Source: Salminus brasiliensis (lineage: Eukaryota > Chordata > Actinopteri > Characiformes > Bryconidae). From it: a DNA stretch of 64,000 nt. Position numbers and translations under genes: made by a program. Position 1 is the first letter of the stretch. The number at the start of each line of letters is the position of its first letter. Shown one piece after another: positions 53,099-63,924 of this stretch. The stretch covers positions 4,224,640 through 4,288,639 of the forward strand of contig NC_132901.1 of assembly GCF_030463535.1 (NCBI RefSeq), written 5' to 3'. Under the pieces are notes generated by a model, which searched no databases, was not told the origin of the DNA, and was given only the letters and a program-made list of their open reading frames with translations.

Positions 53099-54188
53099 TT
53101 GGTGATTTGTAGTTTTTCTTTTTGTGAAATGAACAAAATCACACTCCTGAAGTTCTATTTTTTCAGCTTACATGTTATAAAACCAGTTACCATGATTAAT
53201 TGGTTTTGCACATATACCTATACGTTCTGATGGAAGACAATGGCAGTGGGTTTAGCACCTCCCAGTCATTTCATCTCCAATTTCTTTTTACATTGTCTAT
53301 TAAAACAGGTTGATGAATGAGTAAAATGAGCTAAGCTGTTGTTTTTATGTTATGAAATATTTTATCTTTAAAATGTATAAACATTTTTGTTGATTTTATG
53401 TAGTATTTCTAAATTCCAACCAAAGCTCTTCAAAGCTCTTCTTCTCTCAGGCTCCCTGGCATTTCCAACATGTCCAAAATGTGTTATGACTCTTTCAAAA
53501 GTAGTAGCATAACTACTAGGAAACGTAGAGGCTATATGGTAAAATAACCACAATGTAACCCTACTTAGAACCTTTACTTTTACTTTGCAATTCACATCTT
53601 ACCTATTATTACATTGAATTCCATTAAACATTTAGAAAATGATTCTTCTCCTGTTAAGATGATTTGTTTCGTATGCATTCATAAATGCTACCATTTGAAC
53701 TATTAACCATTTATTAAGTAATAAATACAAATAATTACCCACTATAAAACTTTGTGTTTCTGTTAAAGAAGTCATAGGTGTTTTTAAAAAGTAATAATTG
53801 TTTTTATGCCTTAAGAAAAACAGTATGCAACTATATAAAAACTTACAAATATATATTTATGAATTATGAGTATCAAATAACAATACATGAATTTATCACA
53901 AAGTAAACTGGTAATAATTTAAATGGTAGCATTTACTAATGCATATGTATTATAAATGATACATGATATACTATATTATTTTATTTTTAGTTGTTGTTTC
54001 TAAGAGACTGTTTTTAATTATATCTATATTGTATAGTGTTGCATAATGCATGTATAATATAATATAATATATAATAAATGTAATTTACTTACGTTTTGCC
54101 TCAATTATATGATATATTATGATGAATTGTGGACATGAAGTAACAAGGGGGTAACTGTGGACCTGACTTTAGCATTTCCACTGAACAG
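53099..54188 (+). other. lectin gene A intron 3
   Basis: Strongly AT-rich, with TATAATATAATA-like stretches near 54,055-54,075. Nothing else recognised. Confidence 0.8.
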
Positions 54189-54334
54189 ATCAAAGCATCA
54201 ACAAGCCAGGGTGGATCTACTTCAGCTCTAGTCTTTACTACACCTCTACTGAGAAGAAGAGCTGGAGTGAGAGTAGACAGTACTGCAAAGACAGAGGAGC
54301 AGACCTGGTAATCGTAAACAGCAGAAAGGAACAG
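54189..54334 (+). CDS. lectin gene A exon 4 (CTLD part 1)
   Basis: Encodes [17 protein letters not shown], then [20 protein letters not shown] and NSRKEQ. Donor CAG|gtggga is followed within 15 bases by a (GA)n run. Confidence 0.93.
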
Positions 54335-54591
54335 GTGGGAAAGTAAGAGCGAGAGCGAGAGAGAGAGAGAGAGCGAGAGAGATAATAAACATAACTTAAT
54401 CCATTAGATCCTGTAAGTATGTCTATGACTACAATTCTGTCATAATTAACATGAGGTTTAAAGGCCCCATAATAGAACCCTGTGGGACTCCACCTACGCT
54501 AAACCAAACATTTACCAAATAATTCACAGTATTAATTAATAATGTTCATTTGCATATTACTAATTATCATTAATTATCATACTTCCAAAAG

Positions 54592-54698
54592 GAATTTGTT
54601 GAAATGATCAGGCGAGGTCAGGAGACTTGGATCGGCCTGACTGACAGCAGCCAAGAAGGCGTTTGGAAGTGGGTGGATGGCTCAGCACTGACCACTAG
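54592..54698 (+). CDS. lectin gene A exon 5 (CTLD part 2)
   Basis: Encodes EFVEMIRRGQETWIGLTD, then [13 protein letters not shown], the WIGL core. Acceptor ccaaaag, donor gtgaga. Confidence 0.93.
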
Positions 54699-54768
54699 GT
54701 GAGAGATCCTTGATTGTGCAGTTATTCAGAGAAATGGATGGATGTTCTGATTCTTTCCTTGCTTTCAG

Positions 54769-54955
54769 GTTCTGGTGGAGCAGGGAACCCAGTGATTATG
54801 AAGGACAAGAGGATTGTGGTACAACTGGCTATGAGCCAACGGATGGGAGACCAGTGACGGATGTAATAAACACGTGGAATGATCTTTCCTGCTCTGCCCA
54901 TGTTTTCTGGATATGTGAGAAGAAAATTTCAAGAGAACTTTTTACTCAGATTTAA
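54769..54955 (+). CDS. lectin gene A exon 6 (CTLD part 3 and stop)
   Basis: Encodes RFWWSREPSDYEGQEDCG, a longer loop than in genes B and C, then NTWNDLSCSAHVFWICEKK and a short tail to TAA. EPS replaces the EPN motif. Confidence 0.93.
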
Positions 54956-56793
54956 GTAATTTCTAAATGTGAGGCTCTTAAAGCGGGGATTACACTCACT
55001 AATATCAGTGCTAATATCTGCTCAGACACCTGCATTGTAATGAATTGTGCTGACTTTCTGCAAATCACTCTCAAAAAGCTTTACCTGGCATTTCCAACAC
55101 GTTCTATAACATTGTACTCTACACTGTTTTTGTTTTTGTTTGTTTTTTTTTGGGGGGGGGTTGTCAAAATACATACATTTAACGTTTCATTTCTGGCATT
55201 AAATTGAGAATATAATGAAAGATTGCTGTTAGACTGCTTAGATCTTCATTTAATGATTCAAGGCTTGGCCAAATGGTAATAATACCCAGAGAAGTTATAA
55301 CCACTGTTTGAAATAGAAATGAGATTTCTCGTAACTTCCAATATGGCGTCTGTTTACAGATAAAGTCCCGCCCTTTTAAAGCCAGCTTGCTGGTTACATG
55401 TAAGCACAGTAGCCATGACAAGCCAAAAATTACATTACATTTTCGTGCCTTTTTGAGCTGGAAATAACTGCCGACAGCATTGCAAATATGGCTGCCAGGT
55501 GAACATACTTGTAGACCTTTATACCACACTTAGTTCAGACCCTGCAATGTGATTGGCTGAAAGATGTTCTTGAAATGCTGATATAATTCCGAAGGTACAT
55601 ATATGTATATAATACAAGTATTGGTCTGCCTTATTTACTGGTAAACTAGTGATGACCACCAGCCATTACAAGGCAACACTTCATTTAACATTAGGATGGG
55701 TATCTGTTGAGTCCAATTGCCTTCAACCTGAGCAAAAAATCAACAGTGATCTATCCAAAGAACCAATGGTCCATGGACATCAATGCATAGCCAGTAATGT
55801 CCAGCTAACTGAGGCTCATGTCAAATAACACATTTAGCCTCAAATCTGAGAGCACAGAGCCGAGTGAATTCTCTTTAGAGAGTTCTCCACTGTTTTCAGG
55901 CACATTCAGTAGAGGAGTTCATCCAGGTTTGCTAGCTTTCTCTCTTACTTTAACTTAGCATGTTGCTAAATGTACAACTATGAATTTTAGCCACCCATTA
56001 AAGCTTCTCTTTTCTTTAGTCTGTAAAAGGAGCGCTCCGTATTCCTGCTGAATCGCCACCAGTCATTCAATCTTTTTGCCACTCAGTGGGCGTGGCTGCA
56101 GTTACTCCCGCCACCTGTAACATCACATGCATACCTGCTATACTGAAGACTGTGGGAAGACATTCAGAAGACATACTTTGAACATTTACACCGGGGGCCC
56201 TGGGGAGCCAGATTCACCCACCTAAATCGGAGTTAATTAAAAAATTTAAAGGACATTTAGAGCCTTTAGGTTGCAGTAGCTGAACCCATGTAGGGTAGGA
56301 TGAAAAGCACAGATCTAGGCCTTGTTTTTAGTGTTTTGAGTAAAGAGGAAAAAGTACTGAATCAAAAAACTGAAAAAAAGAATAATTGCAACAGCAGGAA
56401 TTGAACATTTCTGTTTGGTATGGTGTTTTTTTATTTTATTGTAAACTGTTTACACCATATTCAATGGATTCAGAATGAGTTCAGACTTGTTTACATGTTG
56501 CAAATGTTTTTGTGTTATTGATTTGATTTGGAATGGATAAAACACGAAAAAAAATATTTTTTACAGAGTTTTGTATTTATATATTATAATTCTAAAGTAT
56601 TTATGAATAAATAACTCATATTTGGACACTTTATCCAACACTCATATAGACAGAAAAAGTCAACCACAAGACTCTACGCCAACATTTACAATAACGTACA
56701 CGTTAAGTGTAATTTTGGGCCGGATTACTCCAGCGTCTTCAACTTTCACCCAGAAATCTTTGAGGATCCTGTAAAGCTGTTACTCCATTACAG
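54956..56793. other. Intergenic region between convergent lectin genes A and B
   Basis: Downstream flanks of both genes. A T/G run lies near 55,131-55,162. TTTATT at 56,435-56,440 is a candidate poly(A) signal for gene B on the minus strand. No gene recognised. Confidence 0.75.
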
Positions 56794-56938
56794 TCAGTTA
56801 AATATGCTTCTCTCACAGATCCAATTAAACTGCCGAATGCAGGAATAATCAGCCCAGCTCCGTTCAGTACTGTACCCCTCTCCGACGATGACACAGTTTT
56901 CTTGTCTATTACCATTGGGTTCTCCAGATCTCCAGAAT
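56794..56938 (-). CDS. lectin gene B exon 5 (CTLD part 3 and stop)
   Basis: Encodes [19 protein letters not shown], then [17 protein letters not shown], and SIFN before TGA. Confidence 0.93.
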
Positions 56939-59665
56939 CTGAGAGAGAATCAGAGGATCAGTGTGTTTATCAGAGCAGTGAGGAGTGAGAGTCAGTAACT
57001 GCATCATGATCATAGTTCAGTTCAGTGCTCTCTTACCCAGTGGTCAGTGCTGAGCCGTCCACCCATTTCCAGACCCCCTCTGTGTCTTGGTCAGTCAGAC
57101 CAATCCAAGCCTGATTGCTGTCCAGGCGTTTAACGAACTCCTGTTGTAGTGACACCATAATATTAAGCATAATCCATGCCCATTCTCTCTCTCTCTCTCT
57201 CTCTCTCGCTCACCTGTTCCTCTCTGCTGTTGATGATCACCAGGTCTGCTCCTCTCTTGTTGCAGTCCTCTCTGCTCTCACTCCAGCTCTTCTTCTCAGT
57301 AGAGATGTAGTAAAGGCTAGTGTTAAAAGCCCTCCATCCCTGCTGGGTGGCGTTAGCTGTACATAGAGTTACCACAGACAAAATGATCCGACATACAGTT
57401 GCTCGCAAAGTTTTTCTGACTGAGCATTTACAAGAATTGCTTTCATTAGGTGGTTGCTATGGTATCTCTCGTAGTAGGAAGGAATCGGCTAGGGGGTTGC
57501 CATGTTGCCAGTAGTTGCTACTTTGTTGCTGTGGTATATTTGGGGGTTACTAGAATGTTTGCTACAGTGTTGCTAGATGGATGCTAGGATGGATGCAAGA
57601 TAATGCTTTGATTTCCCCCACTTTTGCTAGGTAGTTGCTATGGTATCCCAAGTGGTTAGCTAAGATATTGCTAAGGTAAAGGTGCACGTATTTGCACTGT
57701 ACAGTGAAATGAGTCCTCAGCATTTAACCCATCTGGTAATGAACACACACACACACACACACACACATGTGTTAGGGGCAGTGAGTACACAACTTTACAC
57801 ACACCCAGAGCGGTGGGCAGCCAACTCCAGCACCTGGGGAGCAGAAAGGGAAAAGGGCCTTGCTCAAGGGCCCAACAGTGGCAGCTTGCCGAGCCCGGGA
57901 ATTGAACCCACAACCCTGTTATCAATATCCTGGCGCTCTAACCACTGAGCCACCACTGCTTGATATCTTGTCTCATGTGATTGCTAGGGCATTGCCTAGT
58001 AGTTATGGTATCCAAGGTGGGTGCCAGGGTATTCCAAGGTGGTTGCTGTGGCAATACAGGTGATTGCTAGGGTATTGGTAGGCAGTTGCTGTCATATACC
58101 AGTTGATCCAGATGGTCTTCATATGTTGCTGATTTCATGTTCTAGATAGAGTTTTCAAGGTGTTGCTAGGTGGTTGCTTTGGTAGTCAGGCATAAGAATG
58201 TCTCTGATATCAAGCCATATACTCAACATCGAACTGCATTGGTAGGCGGTTGCTGTCATATACCAGGTGATCCATAGGGTTTTCATTTTAGGATGCTGAT
58301 GTCATGTTCCATATAGTTTTCAAGTTGCTGCTAGGTGGTTACTATGGTATTCAGGCATAAGAATGTCTCTGACTTTAAAACTGTATACTCAACATCCATT
58401 GCCTCCATTGAGCACTCAGGTCACACTAACACACTAACTAAGGTATGTTTGGAGAAAGGAAAGAATATGCAAAGAAGCTCTTTCCAACTGTTAATCATGG
58501 GGGTGTTACGTTGCAACCAGTGGATTACACTAAATGTTGCTATGGCATATCTCATAGTAGCAGGGGGTCTGCTAGGTGTTTACTTTGCTATTCCTAGTAG
58601 TTGCTGAGGTATTGATAGGTGGTGATCCATAGGGGTTTCATAAGTCACTGTTGCCATAATCTGGATAGTTTTCAAGGTTCTGCTAGGTGGTTGCTATAGT
58701 ATTCTGGCATATATAAATACCTCAAACGACACCAAGCCTTATACTCAACATCCATTGCCTCCATTAAGCACACTAACACACTAACTAAGGTATGTATGGC
58801 GAAAGGAAGGAATAGCATTTGATGCAAAGAAGCTCTTTCCAACTGTTCAGCATGAGAGTTACGTGGCAAACAATGGCACAACTGAATCAAAATCTAGAAT
58901 CTGGCTTCTAAAGAAGCTAGATGAACTACTTGAACCATGACTTGAACATCACTGGAAATCTGTAGGTTGGTTTTAAACAGCATGTCCAAACAAGAGGTGC
59001 CCAGACTATTACATTAAACTGCAAGTACATTATTTATCTACATTTTTGTAACTGGGTGTCTTGCTATCCCTTTCTGCTGTTACACTGAGAATTTCCCCAC
59101 TGCGGGACTAATAAAGGACTATCTTATCTTATCTTATCTTAAATAATACATAAATGTGGATGTATTACAATCATTACATAATGTATTAATAGTGTTAGTA
59201 CTCACCAAATTCTGAAATCCATCTCATGTATTGATCTTTCTCTGTAACAACCCTATTGTAACTGGTCTGTAACTGGCCTTTCTCTGCAGTCAGCTTGATC
59301 CACAGCAGTGCGATGGCAACCAGCAGAACACCACACAGCAGCCCCAGTGACACTACCACTGCCAGTATGTGGTATCTGTGCCCAGCAGAGTGGCTTACTG
59401 TGGGAATACACATAAAGATACTTGTGATAAGGAAAGCCCTACTTAGGCCATGTCATAGCTTGATCATCAGAAAGTAAAAAGTGGTCATGATACCTGTCTG
59501 TTCTGCCTCCAGATTCCTCTTTGTGTTGCCATCCTTTACCTCTGTGTTGGAGTTGTGGCCTATAACGGCGTCTGTGCTCTCATAGATATCCACCTCCATC
59601 TCCACTTTATCTCCACTCTTTAGCTCCTCCATGCACATCGCATTGCTGTAAATGCTCTCGGACAT
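56794..59665 (-). CDS. C-type lectin gene B, type II membrane, CD209/ASGR-like (251 aa)
   Basis: Five exons on the minus strand: 59665-59494, 59397-59206, 57356-57214, 57140-57037 and 56938-56794; 756 bases, frame intact. Start [15 protein letters not shown] gives a 57-residue acidic cytoplasmic part with tyrosines in SIYSNA and DIYEST, then a clear helix near residues 68-91 ([20 protein letters not shown]), a short neck ([21 protein letters not shown]) encoded in the membrane exon, and the CTLD from about residue 122. It carries EPN (210-212), the mannose-type motif, but WAD (232-234) instead of WND. Likely a cell-surface pattern-recognition or clearance lectin; the ligand is not predictable. 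Tail to tail with gene A. Confidence 0.93.
57037..57140 (-). CDS. lectin gene B exon 4 (CTLD part 2)
   Basis: Encodes [19 protein letters not shown], then [14 protein letters not shown]. One codon shorter than the same exon in genes A and C. Confidence 0.93.
57185..57208. repeat. (CT)n microsatellite next to lectin gene B exon 3 donor
   Basis: About 12 CT units on the plus strand, that is (GA)n just after the exon 3 donor of gene B on the minus strand. Confidence 0.92.
57214..57356 (-). CDS. lectin gene B exon 3 (CTLD part 1)
   Basis: Encodes [18 protein letters not shown], then [20 protein letters not shown] and NSREEQ. NAT and NTS are N-glycosylation sequons. Confidence 0.93.
57430..58720. 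repeat. AGCAACC minisatellite, third array, inverted and interrupted
   Basis: Units read GGTTGCTATGGTATC and GTTGCTAGGTGGTTGCT, the inverse of the arrays in and beside tmem144. Units of about 140 bases with 'ccatataggg..caggcataagaatgtctctg' are themselves repeated at 58,180, 58,340 and 58,690. Confidence 0.8.
57680..57960 (-). mobile_element. tRNA-derived SINE (family B)
   Basis: On the minus strand it starts GCAGTGGTGGCTCAGTGGTT (A-box like), has a B box in GGGTTCAATTCCCGGGC, and a body with GGGCCCTTGAGCAAGGCC. A (CA)n run lies inside. It split the surrounding minisatellite. Confidence 0.8.
59020..59142 (+). mobile_element. LINE/SINE 3' tail with (TCTTA)n
   Basis: 'cccactgcgggactaataaa' followed by ATCTTATCTTATCTTA, the standard 3' end of a fish non-LTR element or of a SINE borrowing its tail. 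Confidence 0.7.
59206..59397 (-). CDS. lectin gene B exon 2 (membrane anchor and short neck)
   Basis: Encodes [10 protein letters not shown], the hydrophobic helix, and a neck containing [20 protein letters not shown]. Acceptor cccacag, donor gtgagt. Confidence 0.93.
59494..59665 (-). CDS. lectin gene B exon 1 (cytoplasmic)
   Basis: Starts at the ATG at 59,665. Encodes [20 protein letters not shown], then [14 protein letters not shown] and a charged stretch to EAEQT. Donor ACAG|gtatca keeps phase 1 into exon 2. Confidence 0.88.
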
Positions 59666-61429
59666 GTCTGGTCTATAAATGACTGAAAGTCTAGATTGCT
59701 GTCTGTCTGCCTGTCCGTGTGACCATCATACTACCTCTGGGAGTCATAGCACTACTATCAGTTAGGGAAGTCAAATCTGAAGCTGTCTGTAATGTAGCTT
59801 CCCTTTACTGAACTGGGATTACAACAGACCTCCAACGGTCATTTTGCATCCTGTGCTTTGTTCTTGCATTGGTGGTGAAACCAAGACCTGATTTACATAA
59901 GGCTCAATCTACCGTCACCTAACTTTGATGTCAATAATATTACCATGTCTAATATTGTGTACATCCCCACCATGCCACCAAAGCAGCTCTGACCCGTCAA
60001 GGCATGGACTTCCCAGAATTAGCATTTCTTGCTCCTGGGCTCCCCCTACAGTTGAGAAGTAGAATTTGCACCCTGAGCTGCCACTAAAGGACATGTTTTA
60101 CACATGCATTTCTGGACAAGCTGAAAAATACAGATCAACACTTGAAAGTGAGAGAAGCATGTGGACTGAGCTGGTAGAGTACAAGATTTTACATGAGTAT
60201 GAAATGGGTTAAGCAGCATTACTCTACATAATGCAGTTTCTGCCATGCCAAGCCTGGAATGGCAATGATAGCAGTGCTATTCTCCCTATTATAGGTCGGT
60301 GGGGCATCAGCATGATTTTAAAGCTGTTATTTTAAGGTAAAGGTACATTTGGCATAATGCTTCTTCAAGTCCTGTAAGTTGTGAGGTAAGGCCTCTGCGG
60401 ATCACATAAATGAGCCTCGGGCGCCAGTTCCTTTCCTTGGAGCACTTTTGGTAGGTACTGACCACTGCATACCGCAACCACCCCAAAAAAAATACTTATA
60501 TAATAAATGTAATTAAAGACATTGATATTGGGTACATTTATACATTTTAGTTTTAACCCCCAGCCTCCTGGCCCCAGCCCAGAAACTGGGACGACCAGTT
60601 TGCTAATAGGTACTTTGCTCTTGCTGTTGCTCTGTAGACCTTTTTAAGAACTCTGCAGGCTTTTTAAAGGTGAAAAAAGTCATTTTACTAAGCTTAAGCA
60701 TTGGCCGATTGACTTCCTTTAGTACTCAGCATAGTATTCAGCATAGTCCACAGGTGACCAAAAGCCATCAATCAAGACAATATGCTGAAAGCTCTCTTAT
60801 ACCTGTACCAATGGAGTCATTAAGCACATCTAAGTAACCGCAAGCACTTGTGCAGCTGAGAGGACAAGTTATGAACAAGAAACAGCAGATATACCAGCAT
60901 TATTAGCTGTGCTCTATGTCAGGCCATAGTGACTTCCATTTGAGAATAGGACCTTTAACTATATATGAATTGTGATAGCTGTAAAAGAGAAGTTTGAAAA
61001 AGGGAAGTGCTTCACTTTAGAGTGTTTACTGGACTAGTTATACTGCTGGACACTATGTTTACTTAATCCCTTAACCTTCAAGGCAGTGGAGGCTCAGTGT
61101 AGGGTTAGGAATATAGGTTATTGACAACAGGGCCACCACTGGCTCTTGATCTTACACAGTAATATGCTGTGTGAGTAGAACCACCCACATGAGCCTTGTG
61201 AATGATCAGAGTGATGCATAGGCCAGGACTTCCCAGTTAACATCTGAAAGGGAAATCCCATATATTATGACGTTGTTTAGTAATAAATACTGGTGCAGAT
61301 ATGAAACTGAGCCTATGAGATGTGTAAGTCACATGGTAGCTACATGTGCTCAAGTTGCCTGACACAAGGTGGGTAAGCAGCAGCTATGCAAAACATATTG
61401 CTTATCATTTTAAGAAAACAACTTTATCC

Positions 61430-61580
61430 AGTTGGATCTGAGCCACTTTGACAAGAATCAAGCTGTGATGGCTAGGCGACTGGGTCAAAACACCTGCAGA
61501 ACATCAGGTAGGTCTTTTTCTAGGTCAGAGTGTTCCTGGTAAGCAGTGGTCAGTACCTAGGAGAGACTTGTGGAGTTTGT
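61430..61580 (+). repeat. Fragment of the same Tc1-type element
   Basis: 'gatctgagccactttgacaa', 'gatggctaggcgactgggtc' and 'gtgttcctggtaagcagtgg' parallel the copy at 25,000. Confidence 0.6.
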
Positions 61581-61764
61581 GGCTCCGTGAGTCAGAGCTG
61601 GTTTGGAGGCAACATACACAATAGTAGTAGATGTGAACTGGTAAGTGGCGCCTTTTGGAATCACACTGACCCCAAAACTTTATTGGCACTTCTGTGAAAT
61701 GGTTCTTAGATGAAGATTACGTGATTAGGTGATTCCTGAGTCATGCAGATTTGCCATCAGCAGC

Positions 61765-61990
61765 CATAATCTGAGAGAGCACAATTGGCCGTGCTCTCAC
61801 CAGGTGGGTAGATGGTGCCCTCGTCACTCTTAAGCGATGTTAGCAGTACTGGCACAGGCATCTGTAAGCTGTTGTGGCGGAGCTCGGCCAGTGTCAGCGG
61901 AGGTCCTTACCCTCCTAGTGTCGGGAGCATTGCAAGTGCTAGGGGGAGCCTCAAATGGGTGGGTTAATTGGCAGCACCAAATTGGGTATG
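61765..61990 (+). repeat. SINE family A copy
   Basis: 'gagagagcacaattggccgt', then 'ggtgggtagatggtg', 'acaggcatctgtaagctgtt' and 'gggtgggttaattggcagca' in order, as in the copy at 28-240. Confidence 0.75.
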
Positions 61991-62779
61991 TATAAAGATA
62001 AATTAAATTGTCTGCATAAATGATCATAATATCTAGACGTTCATACAGAGCTCTGTGGTTCATCTTTAGTAAATACCAACACCAACCCAAAATAGTTCTC
62101 CTAAGCTGTTTTATTACTCTGTTATTCTATAATCATACAGATCTGCGGAGGTGGTGGTGATTCTAATGAACTGCCACCAACATAGAACATGAATACAAAA
62201 TACCAAAGCATCAATAAAACATCAATAAAACAAAAAAGCATATTTACAGTGCCTATAAAAATATATATTTTTTTTAAACTGACCTGATTCAACAGAGGTC
62301 CAGCAATGCTAGTAGTCTCATAGTTAGTGAACTGGAGATCACCTGAGGGCCATGAATGTGCACCTCAAGTGACTGTAGTATAGAGACACCTGTTTGAAAG
62401 CTCCGGTCACTGGTTGATCAATATTCCAGGCTACAAATAAAGTCAGAGGATGGATACTAAAGCAACCTCAGTCACTAAACATCCCTTGAAGTTCAGTTAA
62501 ATCTATCACTACAAATACTTATTATAGGCACTATATTTTGTGTGACTCCCCCATGTTGCTCCTACCATGAAAGAACGTATGATCAGTACAAGGGTCAAAA
62601 GTACGCTCACTGTTAAAACCAATAACGCACCCAGATAGAAATGTTGGGTTTCAGCTGGTTATGCCTCAGGCAGATAAATAATTGCATGATAAATGATTAT
62701 TGATGTAGAAGTGCGTCCCCTGCTGGTCTATAAAAAGACTCCCAGAGGCTACTATTGGGTAGTGTACCTCTTGGTGAGA

Positions 62780-63345
62780 GATTGATAGACACGCCTCTTT
62801 GATGCACTCAAAGACATTTGGCCCAGTTGACCGACTTTGAGAGGGGACGCATCATTACACTGAGAGAAGCAGGATGGTTGTTGTTCTGATAAAGATCCCC
62901 ACTGTCTTGTGAACAAGAAATATGGACTACGGACTGGAACAGACATATTCAGGTTCAGTTTGGGATCTGACTATGGTTGGCTCGTGTTGAGCTCTTCAGT
63001 CCTGCCTTTGCTGTGGACTGACACACTGTCCGTCAGTCTGTCACCCCTAGCAGTGATACGAGGGACAGTAACAGCTCAGCGATATGTGCAGGACATCCTG
63101 CCACTCATGGCAGGGGTTTCCGATCAATGTCTCTGCCAGATTGCAACACTTCTGCCTGGTCTCCAGATTTATTGTCAATTGAGCATTTAAGGAACCAGCT
63201 GGGACGCCAGCTTCAGCAACCTAGGGAGTGTGCAGGATATACAGGCCCAGCTGCAACATCTGTGGGCAAAATGTGCTGCAGGATGCCATATGGAACCTGT
63301 AGGCCCCCATGCACACTTTTCCTTTGGCTCTAATATTGTAGGCAC
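62780..63345 (+). pseudogene. Tc1-like transposase pseudogene, internally deleted
   Basis: Segments collinear with fish Tc1-family transposase genes: a 5' part 'tgcactcaaagacatttggc' to 'agaagcaggatggt', a middle part near 62,950-63,000, and a C-terminal part with 'gtgatacgagggacagtaac', 'gatatgtgcaggacatcctg' and 'caggcccagctgcaacatct'. Frames shift between segments and blocks are missing. Non-functional. Confidence 0.8.
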
Positions 63346-63477
63346 ACATGGAAAGCTCAGTTCCCTTCCAACATCTCTGTCCTGGTGCGTTATGTCTTTG
63401 TTAATGAGTGTAATTAAAAAAGCTGTACAATTACATATTAAGCACAAAGATAACGCCGCTCACTCTCACACACTAAC

Positions 63478-63619
63478 TCAGATTCTCTTCTCACAGATCC
63501 AAACAAAATTGTCATTACAGGGATAATCAGCCCAGTTCATCACAGGATCAGACTCCTCACCAGTTATGACACAGTCTTCATCTCCTGCATGGCTGTTGGG
63601 TTCTCCAGGTCTCCAGAAG
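63478..63619 (-). CDS. lectin gene C last exon (CTLD part 3)
   Basis: 142 bases to TGA. EPNSHAGDEDC and WADYPC form the calcium-site loop; closes with VWICEKRI. Confidence 0.92.
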
Positions 63620-63819
63620 CTGAGAGAGAAGATCAGAGTATCAGTGTGTTTATCAGAGTCATAAAGACTTAGACTAGCATCATTATCAGAGTTTAGCGCA
63701 GTGCTCTCTTACCCAGTGCTCAGCGCTGAGTAGTCCACCCATCTCCAAGTGTTCTCCGTGTCTCGATCATTTAGGCCAATCCAAGCTTTCTGATCTCCTC
63801 TCAAGCTTTTAGCAAAGTT
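63478..63819 (-). CDS. C-type lectin gene C, partial (last two exons)
   Basis: Exons 63819-63713 and 63619-63478 on the minus strand; earlier exons lie beyond the window end. The first encodes NFAKSLRGDQKAWIGLNDRD, then WRWVDYSALSTG; the last encodes FWRPGEPNSHAGDEDCVIT, then WADYPCNDNFVWICEK and RI before TGA. Same exon phases as genes A and B. EPN is present, WAD replaces WND. Likely a membrane lectin like gene B, but its N-terminal part is unseen. Confidence 0.92.
63713..63819 (-). CDS. lectin gene C penultimate exon (CTLD part 2)
   Basis: 107 bases, same length and phase as gene A exon 5. Acceptor gttaacag, donor GG|gtaaga. Confidence 0.92.
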
Positions 63820-63924
63820 CTGTTAACAGTTAGAAGCTCATCACAATTTGTGCTTGTGTGGTCAGCAGGACTGCAGGTGTTTCACATTGTAAGAAGAATA
63901 TATGTGGTGACATGCACACACAAA

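Larger units (their letters stand above)
52539..54955 (+). pseudogene. C-type lectin gene A, type II membrane, CD209/ASGR-like, with a frameshift
   Basis: Six exons: 52539-52632, 52703-52780, 52885-53098, 54189-54334, 54592-54698 and 54769-54955. Start MDTLNGPGHNYQNIERLHQ gives a 31-residue cytoplasmic part with a YQNI endocytosis-type motif, then a helix near residues 33-57, a neck with repeated YN-L--EK-QLQ units, and a C-type lectin domain from about residue 129 to the end. Typical CTLD marks: [51 protein letters not shown]. The calcium/sugar site reads EPS (219-221) where EPN is usual, while WND (249-251) is kept. Exon 3 has five A at 53,039-53,043 where four keep the frame; as written it reaches a stop 19 codons later. 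It could be a pseudogene, a null allele or an assembly error; all splice sites are intact and the corrected length would be 274 residues. Confidence 0.85.
57357..59205 (-). other. lectin gene B intron 2, repeat-filled
   Basis: Consists largely of inverted AGCAACC minisatellite units (57,430-58,720) interrupted by a SINE (57,680-57,960), plus a LINE-type tail ending in TCTTA repeats near 59,142. Confidence 0.85.
59666..63477. other. Intergenic region between lectin genes B and C
   Basis: No gene recognised. Contains Tc1-repeat ends near 59,940-60,020 and 61,430-61,580, SINE family A at 61,765-61,990, and an internally deleted Tc1 transposase pseudogene at 62,780-63,345. Gene B's promoter should lie just above 59,665, but no clear motif was seen. 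Confidence 0.75.
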
